From Methanobrevibacter sp. (GTDB taxonomy: Archaea; Methanobacteriota; Methanobacteria; Methanobacteriales; Methanobacteriaceae), in the NCBI GenBank assembly GCA_017646885.1, contig JAGCLR010000053.1, positions 1 to 5,331 of the forward strand: 5,331 nucleotides of DNA, given 5' to 3'. Shown piece by piece: positions 1-5,277 of this stretch (the first letter of the stretch is position 1; the number at the start of each line of letters is the position of its first letter). The position numbers were made by a program, and so were the translations under genes. The notes under the pieces are model-generated. The model was not told the DNA's origin. It did no database searches and saw nothing but the letters and a program-made list of their open reading frames with translations.

Positions 1-399
1 AGCTGCATCCTGGAATGCAAATACAATTACACAATTAGCTGTTTTTCTGCCTACGCCTGGAAGCTTTAGCATCTCATCCATTTCTCTTGGAACTTCACCG
101 CCATATTGATCAATCAATATTCTTGAAACTTCTAAAATACGTGCTGCCTTTACCCTATAGAATCCTGCAGGCTTAATCAATTCCTGTACATGCTCCACTG
201 GAGCATCTGCTACAGCATAAATGTCTGGATAAACATCAAACAAAGCGTTTGCAGCTTGATCGGTATTTTCATCCCTTGTCCTTTGAGATAAAATAGTCCT
301 AATCAAGACTTTATAAGGGTCATGGTCATGGAAAGTACGGATAGTGTAAATTTCATTTAATCTTTTAAAGATTTCTCTTATTCTCTCTTCATCATTCAT
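1..399 (-). CDS. nth: Endonuclease III (DNA glycosylase/AP lyase), N-terminal 133 residues, cut by window edge
   Basis: This is the start of a base-excision-repair enzyme that removes oxidised pyrimidines and nicks the abasic site by a lyase reaction. The visible 133 residues cover the N-terminal helical part: ILSQRTRDENT (about 36-46) matches the conserved substrate-pocket region, and LPGVGRKTA (113-121) is the helix-hairpin-helix motif. Lys119 in that motif lines up with the Schiff-base lysine of E. coli Nth (Lys120). The catalytic aspartate and the C-terminal Cys cluster for a [4Fe-4S] centre, expected from the family, would lie beyond the left edge, so integrity cannot be judged. The ATG is supported by a GGAG site (408-411 on the plus strand) 8 nt upstream. 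It follows aroA by 27 nt on the same strand and is probably translated from the same message. Relatives such as MutY or OGG-type enzymes are less likely given the motif wording. Confidence 0.93.
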   Translation of the reverse strand, partial: MNDEERIREIFKRLNEIYTIRTFHDHDPYKVLIRTILSQRTRDENTDQAANALFDVYPDIYAVADAPVEHVQELIKPAGFYRVKAARILEVSRILIDQYGGEVPREMDEMLKLPGVGRKTANCVIVFAFQDAA

Positions 400-426
400 T
401 TTCTAAACTCCAATTAGATTCATAAT

Positions 427-1794
427 TTATTTCAATTCCATTTCAATGCCAATTTCACCCATAAGCTCAATGAAATTAGGGAATGATACATCGAAGCATT
501 CACCATTCTCCACTTCAACATCATGTTTCAATCCAAGCAATGAAAATGCCATAGCCAATCTATGGTCATTATGGGATTCAACTGTTCCATCACCAATAGT
601 TTGACCATAAATGGTCATTCCATCCTCAAACTCTTCAAGTTTGCATCCTAATTTTTCAAGCTCTCTGCAAGTAGTGTCTATTCTGTCAGTTTCCTTTAAT
701 CTGCCATGACTTACACCAGTGATTGTAGTTTTCCCTTCTGCAACTGCTCCAAGAACCGCTACAGTAAGCAATAAATCTGGCGCATTTGATAGGTTCACAT
801 CAATTCCCTTAAGATTTCCATCAGATCTAAGTGAAGCATAATCATCAAATTGAGTTACATTAGCACCCATCTCTTCCAATATATCTAAGATGAATTTATC
901 CCCTTGTTTTGAATCGCTGAAGAGATTTTCAATTCTTACATACCCTCCTGCAATAGCTGTAGCTGCAAGCAAATAGGAAGCTGAAGAGTAATCCCCTTCA
1001 ACAATATAATCGCTAGCAATGTATTTTTGTGGCTTTACATTAAATTTAACCCCTAAGCAATCGGTATGCTCTTTATTGCAGGTTTCATGGATTTGATAAC
1101 TGTCCTCATCAATAGCTATTCCGAATTTTTCTAAAATGGAAATGGTCATATCAACATAAGGCTTTGATACGAATTCAGGATAAACCTCAAGTTCCACTCC
1201 TTTTTTAGATAATGGAGCAGAAATAAGAATTGATGATATGAATTGGGAACTTATGCTTCCCAAAATATCCGTTTCTCCACCAATATATCCAGGATAAATC
1301 TTTAGAGGTGCCTTTTTATTATCATTCAATGATTCTATCCTAACTCCTAATTCTTCCAATGCATCAATCAATGCACCCATAGGCCTTGTTTTAAGAGAAT
1401 CATCACCTGTAAATATCACTTCATTATCAGATATTGCAGCTACACTTGTCATTATCCTAAGTGTAGTGCCTGAATTAGCGAGATCAATCATGTCTTCGGA
1501 AGGATTTTCGCTGATATTATGTAATTTGCCGCCAGTTCCAAAAACTTCTAAATAGTCAACAGTTTGGCTTTTATCCCCTTTTAAGATGATTTCTTTCTTT
1601 CTGTCAATTTTAGCGCCAAGAGCTTCACAAGCCCTTATGGTTGATAAGACATCTTCAGAGTAAAGCACATCAAATAGCTTGGATTTTCCTTCAGCAAGTG
1701 ATGAAAGAATAACTGCCCTATGGCTATAGCTTTTAGAAGAAGGAGCTTTAACGGTTCCATTAATTTTAGAAAAATTTTTTATTTTAAGATTCAT
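427..1794 (-). CDS. aroA: 3-phosphoshikimate 1-carboxyvinyltransferase (EPSP synthase)
   Basis: This cytosolic shikimate-pathway enzyme transfers the enolpyruvyl group of PEP to shikimate-3-phosphate, two steps before... chorismate synthase finishes the ring precursor of Phe, Tyr and Trp. Active-site motifs are visible along all 455 residues: K21-S22 and R26 (shikimate-3-phosphate binding), NSGTTLR 107-113, TRPMG with R137, SSQ 182-184, EGDYSSASY from 266, catalytic D340 in NAPD, KETDR with E368 and R371, and NDHR with R412. The protein is slightly longer than the usual 425-430 residues because of an extra stretch at about 75-102, just before NSGTT. The position matching E. coli Lys411 appears to be Val436. 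The ATG has an AAAGGATG site (1801-1808 on the plus strand) 6 nt upstream. It is probably the first gene of an aroA-nth operon, with its own promoter in the AT-rich gap behind the kinase gene. All key residues are intact, so it should be active. Confidence 0.97.
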   Translation of the reverse strand: MNLKIKNFSKINGTVKAPSSKSYSHRAVILSSLAEGKSKLFDVLYSEDVLSTIRACEALGAKIDRKKEIILKGDKSQTVDYLEVFGTGGKLHNISENPSEDMIDLANSGTTLRIMTSVAAISDNEVIFTGDDSLKTRPMGALIDALEELGVRIESLNDNKKAPLKIYPGYIGGETDILGSISSQFISSILISAPLSKKGVELEVYPEFVSKPYVDMTISILEKFGIAIDEDSYQIHETCNKEHTDCLGVKFNVKPQKYIASDYIVEGDYSSASYLLAATAIAGGYVRIENLFSDSKQGDKFILDILEEMGANVTQFDDYASLRSDGNLKGIDVNLSNAPDLLLTVAVLGAVAEGKTTITGVSHGRLKETDRIDTTCRELEKLGCKLEEFEDGMTIYGQTIGDGTVESHNDHRLAMAFSLLGLKHDVEVENGECFDVSFPNFIELMGEIGIEMELK

Positions 1795-1840
1795 TTAATA
1801 CATCCTTTGATTAATTAAATAAAAATTAATCTATTTTTTA

Positions 1841-1850
1841 ATATAATTAT
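1841..1850 (-). promoter_or_regulatory. Possible TATA box of aroA-nth
   Basis: On the minus strand ATAATTATAT lies 47 nt before the aroA start and would place transcription initiation near 1819, a leader of about 25 nt. The whole 198-nt gap 1795-1992 is so AT-rich that other positions are possible. Confidence 0.35.
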
Positions 1851-1931
1851 CTATTAAACTATTAGATTAAAATTAATAATAAACTTATCTAAAAAGGAAT
1901 TAAAGAATTTTTTTAAAAATAGGAAAATAAC

Positions 1932-1975
1932 TAAAAAAAGATAAAAAATAAAAAAAGAAAAAGTTTGAAAAACTT
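1932..1975 (-). terminator. Terminator of the UbiB-like kinase gene
   Basis: About 20 nt after the stop codon at 1993 the transcript can form a small hairpin (AAGTTT/AAACTT with a 3-nt loop, 1961-1975), followed at once by runs of five to seven T (plus-strand A runs between 1933 and 1962). The T runs alone would fit an archaeal terminator. Confidence 0.6.
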
Positions 1976-1992
1976 CTTTAAAAATTTAGAAT

Positions 1993-3612
1993 CTAAAAGT
2001 CGATGAAATACCTTAAGACAGTGAATACACCAAGCGCTAAGCTTATTGTAAACCCTACAAAACCAAGTACAGGCATTTCATAGAATCTAGGCCCTACATC
2101 AATCAGCATTACAAGTGAAGAACCTACTAAAAGTGCAGCAATAATGATAGCAAGAGAAAGCTGGTTTGCTATCTCACTGATATGCTTTACTTCAATATTG
2201 ACAGTCACTTCACCTTCTTCAACTTTATAGATTGTTTTTGAAATAAGACTTGGCAATGCCCTAAGGACATGTTCAAAGGCAAAAAAGCTGTTTTTTGCAT
2301 TGTTTGCCATTTTTAGAGGATTGTATCTTTGAACCATTAATTTACGGGCAAATGGCTTAAGAAGAGCCACTACATCAATATCAGGGTCTAAGCGTAACCC
2401 TGTATTTTCAACCATTGACAATCCTCTTGCCATTAAAACAAACTCATTTGGCAATCTTACATCAAATTTTTGCATCAAGAAAAGCAAGTCCTCAATAATA
2501 CCATTGAAACGGCTAAGCTCCACCCCATAATACTTTGCAAATAAGTCATTAAGATCGCTTTTTAAAATGTTGATGTCTGTTTTCTCATTTAAAATATCCA
2601 TACGGATTAACTGATTGATTAATCCGTCAATATTACGGTCTGAGAAATAAATCATCAATTCAGCCAAGTCTTGCCTGAACTCCTCATCAAGAACTCCCAT
2701 CATTCCAAAATCAATATAGCATATAGCATTGTCATCTGTTACAAAGATATTGCCTGGATGAGGGTCTGCATGGAAGAAACCGTCAATGAAAAGCTGTTGG
2801 AAATAGGAACGAACAATCCTATCTGCAATGAGTATCTTATTGTATTTTGGGTCATCCCCTGCAATGACTTCAGATAATTTTACACCCTCAACATATTCCA
2901 TAGTTAAAACTTTTTCATTAGAGTAATCTGGATATGTGGTAGGAACGATTATCTTATCATTATACTTGAAATTGTCATTCAAATGTCTGATATTCATCAA
3001 TTCATTGTCAAAATCCATTTCCTTATGAATTGATTTATCAAATTCATGAAGGACAGCAGGAAGATTTAGATGCTTGAAACTGGTATTGAATCTGTCAGAT
3101 TCATTGGCAATGAATTTCATTATGCTTAAATCAGTTTCAACTATTTCCTCAACATTCGCTTTTTGAACCTTAACAGCCACTCGCTCACCGGTATGCAATT
3201 TAGCCTCATGGACTTGAGCAATGGAAGCTGTTGCAAGAGCATTTTCGGAAAACTCTTCGAAGAGATCTTCTATATTTCCTCCAAGTTGAGTTTCAATCAT
3301 TTCCTTAATCTCTTCAAAACTAACTGGAGGGTTATCATCATGCAGTTGTGAAAGCTCTTCGCTAATTCTTTCCCCAACTAAATCAGGCCTTGAAGCAAGC
3401 AATTGACCAAATTTAATAAAGGTTGTTCCAAGCTCTTGAAACATTAATCTTAATCTTTCTGGAAAGTCTTCCTTCAATAATTCCTTATTATCAGCATCAC
3501 TTCTAAATGGGCTTATCTTATTACGAGTAGTTTGACCTAAAACCTTATCAAAATCGTATTTCCTAAAGACTTTTATAATCTCATCAAAACGTGATAATGT
3601 TCTTCTTTGCAT
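1993..3612 (-). CDS. ABC1/UbiB (ADCK)-family atypical protein kinase-like protein with two C-terminal membrane helices
   Basis: A 539-residue member of the ABC1/ADCK/UbiB atypical kinase family. From the ATG at 3612, the landmarks in order are KxGQ (67-70, KFGQ), an Ala-rich nucleotide loop ATAS (127-130), VAVKV with the ATP-binding Lys148, an ExD motif (E198-D200), HADPHPGN (281-288) with the catalytic Asp, and DFG (301-303). Two hydrophobic helices close the protein (about 485-505 and 515-535), as in bacterial UbiB, so it is probably anchored in the membrane with the kinase fold in the cytoplasm. Known relatives support ubiquinone or other isoprenoid-lipid metabolism; which lipid applies here is unknown, since methanogens of this kind are not expected to make quinones. 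A longer reading frame begins at a GTG at 3621, but that GTG lies inside the AAAGGTGG site (3618-3625 on the plus strand), 5 nt from the ATG, so the ATG is preferred. The substrate is not predictable from sequence. Confidence 0.92.
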   Translation of the reverse strand: MQRRTLSRFDEIIKVFRKYDFDKVLGQTTRNKISPFRSDADNKELLKEDFPERLRLMFQELGTTFIKFGQLLASRPDLVGERISEELSQLHDDNPPVSFEEIKEMIETQLGGNIEDLFEEFSENALATASIAQVHEAKLHTGERVAVKVQKANVEEIVETDLSIMKFIANESDRFNTSFKHLNLPAVLHEFDKSIHKEMDFDNELMNIRHLNDNFKYNDKIIVPTTYPDYSNEKVLTMEYVEGVKLSEVIAGDDPKYNKILIADRIVRSYFQQLFIDGFFHADPHPGNIFVTDDNAICYIDFGMMGVLDEEFRQDLAELMIYFSDRNIDGLINQLIRMDILNEKTDINILKSDLNDLFAKYYGVELSRFNGIIEDLLFLMQKFDVRLPNEFVLMARGLSMVENTGLRLDPDIDVVALLKPFARKLMVQRYNPLKMANNAKNSFFAFEHVLRALPSLISKTIYKVEEGEVTVNIEVKHISEIANQLSLAIIIAALLVGSSLVMLIDVGPRFYEMPVLGFVGFTISLALGVFTVLRYFIDF

Positions 3613-3673
3613 TATTACCACCTTTTAAATTAGAAGCTGTAAATTATTATTTTTTATTTCAAAATGTTTTTAA

Positions 3674-3692
3674 TTAAGACTTTTAATCTTAA
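3674..3692. repeat. Short inverted repeat upstream of the UbiB-like kinase gene
   Basis: TTAAGA (3674-3679) and TCTTAA (3687-3692) are separated by 7 nt. It lies 60-80 nt upstream of the start codon and could be a leader hairpin or a binding site; it is short enough to arise by chance in such AT-rich DNA. Confidence 0.25.
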
Positions 3693-3701
3693 ATTTATTA
3701 C

Positions 3702-3714
3702 TAAAAATATATTT
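3702..3714 (-). promoter_or_regulatory. Possible TATA box of the UbiB-like kinase gene
   Basis: On the minus strand AAATATATTTTTA is the best TATA-like word in the 226-nt gap 3613-3838. It would give a leader of about 65 nt. Other AT-rich words nearer the gene (around 3643-3660) compete, so confidence is low. Confidence 0.3.
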
Positions 3715-3740
3715 GATTAAAATTATAATTAAATTTATCT

Positions 3741-3838
3741 AAATAATTCAAAAAAGATAGATGATTACAATAATAAAAAGTTAAAAATTTAAAAAATTTA
3801 TAAATATTTAAAAATAATTCAAAAAAGAAAGATATAGA
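3741..3838 (-). terminator. AT-rich terminator region downstream of the DUF1810 gene, with a 17-nt direct repeat
   Basis: After the stop at 3839 the transcript runs through several T-rich stretches. The 17-nt sequence AAATAATTCAAAAAAGA (plus strand) occurs perfectly at 3741-3757 and 3812-3828, 71 nt apart; in the transcript each gives a T6 run. Tandem oligo-T terminators are the simplest reading. Confidence 0.5.
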
Positions 3839-4246
3839 TTATTTTACTAATTCAATAGTGCATTGGTCTCTTTCTCCATCAAAGTATTTTTCTAAAACCA
3901 AAGGGAATACATCACTCTCACTGACCAATTCAAATAATGTCATGGAACTTCTTAATTTTTTGCTATCTATATGGCCAAATATCTCCACAGGGTTGTTGGT
4001 TTCCAATTTCAATAATTCTTTTGATATGTCGATTAGATTATTTCTCAAATATTCATTTTCCATATATTCCCTTGCCTCTTTTAAACCATCAATGCCATAA
4101 TATTTTGCAGTAGAGCTCCTGCCTAAACCCTTGATTTGTGGAAATATGTACCACATATAATGATTGCACTTTCTTCCATTGGTGATTTCCCTAAAAGCCA
4201 TATCATAATCTTCTTTTTGTGCACTTATAAACCTTTCAACACTCAT
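3839..4246 (-). CDS. DUF1810 family protein, function unknown
   Basis: A small 135-residue cytosolic protein with the hallmarks of the DUF1810 family (sometimes called calpastatin-like in databases, without functional support). It begins MSVERFISAQ, followed by HYMWYIFPQ (29-37), GLGRS (40-44), KLRSSMTLF (97-105) and FDGERD (122-127). These are the blocks I recognise as typical of the family, and the length is full for it. No signal peptide or membrane helix is visible. The frame stays open for 16 more codons to an ATG at 4294, but those residues are not family-like. The ATG at 4246 has an AAAGGGGGAT site (G5 at 4252-4256 on the plus strand) 5 nt upstream and matches the family start. It lies 89 nt downstream of the ADP-ribosylglycohydrolase gene, on the same strand, but with several T6-T7 runs between them, so co-transcription is possible but not assured. 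No biochemical function can be assigned. Confidence 0.9.
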   Translation of the reverse strand: MSVERFISAQKEDYDMAFREITNGRKCNHYMWYIFPQIKGLGRSSTAKYYGIDGLKEAREYMENEYLRNNLIDISKELLKLETNNPVEIFGHIDSKKLRSSMTLFELVSESDVFPLVLEKYFDGERDQCTIELVK

Positions 4247-4259
4247 ATTATCCCCCTTT

Positions 4260-4273
4260 AAATTCCTGAATTT
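4260..4273. repeat. 14-nt palindrome just upstream of the DUF1810 ribosome-binding site
   Basis: AAATTCCTGAATTT has two 6-bp arms around a CT centre and sits directly upstream of the AAAGGGGGAT site. It could be an operator or a small leader hairpin. The only TATA-like word for this gene, TTTTAAAA near 4275-4284, would start transcription almost at the ribosome-binding site, so a separate promoter is doubtful. Confidence 0.35.
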
Positions 4274-4274
4274 C

Positions 4275-4330
4275 AATTTTAAAAAAGAAAACAAAAAATA
4301 AAAAAATAGAAAAAAGAATTAAAAAATAAT
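4275..4330 (-). terminator. Oligo-T terminator region downstream of the ADP-ribosylglycohydrolase gene
   Basis: The transcript leaving the gene at 4336 meets five runs of six or seven T (plus-strand A runs at 4321-4326, 4310-4315, 4300-4306, 4293-4298 and 4281-4286) without a clear hairpin, the form usual for archaeal intrinsic terminators. Termination may be partial, allowing some read-through into the DUF1810 gene. Confidence 0.55.
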
Positions 4331-4335
4331 TTGCA

Positions 4336-5121
4336 TTATACAAACTTTTTTTCAAATTCAATTAAAACATCTAAAAGATCATCAGATAATCTATTGATTG
4401 ATTTAGAGTGAATATCATTTGGAACTTCCCAGTATGCAGATGCAATTCCTCCTGCAATAGCTGCCATGGTATCTGCATCTCCACCTAAAGAAATGCAATT
4501 TCTAATAGTATCCTCATAATCTTTTGCTTCTAAAAAGCATATGATAGATTCCGGCACAGACCCTTTACAGGAAACATCAAACTTATAGTAAGGCCTTATA
4601 TCATCTACTGTCCTGCTTAAGTCATAATCATATCTTATTTCAATATGGTCTCTGATTTCCTCTTTTGATGAGCCAAGTCTGGCCAAATAGATAGCATCTG
4701 CAGTGGCTAATGCTCCCTTAATTCCTTCCGGATGATTATGTGTTACTTCAGCTGAAATCCTTGCCAATTTTTGAACTTCCTCTAATGAGTCTCCAACCCA
4801 TGCAACAGGAGAAACCCTCATTGCTGAACCATTTCCCCAACTATTGTAAGGCTCTGGATTTTTTGTCCTCAACCAATTGTTAAACATTCTGCCATATCCC
4901 CCTTTAGGATACCTACGTCCAAAGTTCTGCAGTTGTTTAACCAATTCCTCTTTTGAGTCTTTATCCTCAAGTAGCCATTTAGCTACAGCAAGTGTCATGA
5001 TGGTATCATCTGTAAAAGAGGACTTTTTATTAAAAAGAGAGAATTCCTTTGTCTTAATAGGACGGAACTCATAAACGGATCCAATTATATCTCCAGCAAT
5101 TGCGCCAATAATTCCTTTCAT
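4336..5121 (-). CDS. ADP-ribosylglycohydrolase (DraG/ARH) family protein
   Basis: A 261-residue protein of the ADP-ribosylglycohydrolase family, whose known members use a binuclear metal centre (Mg or Mn) to remove ADP-ribose from proteins or small molecules (arginine for DraG, serine for ARH3). Family blocks are complete: GAIAGDIIGSVYEF (6-19), the metal-binding FTDDT (36-40), GNGSAMRVSPVA (96-107), THNHPEGIKGA (127-137), the DLSRTVDDIRP segment (167-177), and SLGGDADT (211-218) supplying the second set of metal ligands. It is a little shorter than DraG and looks like the compact type common in gut bacteria. No signal peptide is evident, so it is cytosolic. The ATG has a GGGGG site 6 nt upstream (5128-5132 on the plus strand). 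The substrate is unknown: no DraT or other ADP-ribosyltransferase is in the window. The DUF1810 gene follows, and a flavodoxin-like gene diverges upstream. Confidence 0.93.
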   Translation of the reverse strand: MKGIIGAIAGDIIGSVYEFRPIKTKEFSLFNKKSSFTDDTIMTLAVAKWLLEDKDSKEELVKQLQNFGRRYPKGGYGRMFNNWLRTKNPEPYNSWGNGSAMRVSPVAWVGDSLEEVQKLARISAEVTHNHPEGIKGALATADAIYLARLGSSKEEIRDHIEIRYDYDLSRTVDDIRPYYKFDVSCKGSVPESIICFLEAKDYEDTIRNCISLGGDADTMAAIAGGIASAYWEVPNDIHSKSINRLSDDLLDVLIEFEKKFV

Positions 5122-5130
5122 ATTTTACCC

Positions 5131-5158
5131 CCATATTATTATATACTATAATATATGG
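5131..5158. repeat. Inverted repeat overlapping the ADP-ribosylglycohydrolase start region
   Basis: On the plus strand the left arm CCATATTATTATA (5131-5143) pairs with the right arm TATAATATATGG (5147-5158) over 12 base pairs, with one bulged T and a 3-nt centre. It covers the predicted transcription start and its CC end overlaps the GGGGG ribosome-binding site. It could be a repressor site. If transcription starts further upstream it could instead be a leader hairpin that partly hides the ribosome-binding site. The arms are mostly A/T, so chance is not excluded. Confidence 0.5.
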
Positions 5159-5167
5159 ACTCCGTTA

Positions 5168-5177
5168 CTTATAAAAA
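5168..5177 (-). promoter_or_regulatory. TATA box for the leftward ADP-ribosylglycohydrolase gene
   Basis: Read on the minus strand this is TTTTTATAAG, identical to the box of the divergent gene. It would place the transcription start near 5146 and leave a leader of about 25 nt with the GGGGG ribosome-binding site. The AT-rich stretch 5133-5156 also contains TATA-like words, so the exact box is uncertain. Confidence 0.55.
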
Positions 5178-5185
5178 TATCTAAT

Positions 5186-5223
5186 AAGTACCTAAAAAGT
5201 ACATAAAAAATTATAAAGAAGTA
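5186..5223 (+). repeat. AAGTA/AAGTAC motifs in helical phase in the divergent promoter region
   Basis: AAGTAC occurs at 5186-5191 and 5197-5202, exactly 11 nt apart, and AAGTA occurs again at 5219-5223, 22 nt further on. An inverted copy, TACTT, is at 5166-5170. The three direct copies would lie on the same face of the helix, between the two TATA boxes, as expected for an activator or other regulator. The motif is short, so this is tentative. Confidence 0.35.
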
Positions 5224-5224
5224 A

Positions 5225-5234
5225 TTTTTATAAG
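5225..5234 (+). promoter_or_regulatory. TATA box for the rightward flavodoxin-like gene
   Basis: TTTTTATAAG matches the archaeal TATA consensus and is preceded by the purine-rich stretch AAAGAAGTAA, which could serve as a BRE. With the usual 25-27 nt spacing, transcription would start near 5256 and give a leader of about 21 nt carrying the AAAGGTGGG site. The start site is inferred, not seen. Confidence 0.65.
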
Positions 5235-5241
5235 GTTTAAT

Positions 5242-5256
5242 ATGAATAATATTCAT
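5242..5256. promoter_or_regulatory. Perfect 15-nt palindrome, candidate operator for the flavodoxin-like gene
   Basis: ATGAATAATATTCAT is symmetric around its central A (7-bp arms). It sits between the TATA box and the predicted start of transcription, where a bound repressor would block RNA polymerase. No regulator gene is in the window. Confidence 0.45.
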
Positions 5257-5277
5257 TAAGAACTAAAAGGTGGGAAT

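Noticed and set aside
2671..2877. 68-codon plus-strand open frame
   Set aside because: It lies wholly antisense to the kinase gene, over its conserved HADPHPGN/DFG region; no ribosome-binding site or family resemblance.
3163..3351. 62-codon plus-strand open frame
   Set aside because: Antisense shadow of the kinase gene N-terminal half; composition follows the real gene.
3764..3838. AT-rich repeated stretch considered as a replication origin or CRISPR leader
   Set aside because: No regular repeat-spacer pattern, no origin-box-like G-rich motifs and no nearby replication or cas gene; simple terminator-type sequence explains it.
3858..4100. 80-codon plus-strand open frame
   Set aside because: Antisense to the well-supported DUF1810 gene; no ribosome-binding site.
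4247..4294. 16-codon N-terminal extension of the DUF1810 protein
   Set aside because: The residues are unlike the family, overlap the strong AAAGGGGGAT site, and the next ATG matches the usual family start.
4877..5074. 65-codon plus-strand open frame
   Set aside because: Antisense to the ADP-ribosylglycohydrolase N-terminal region with its metal-binding motif.
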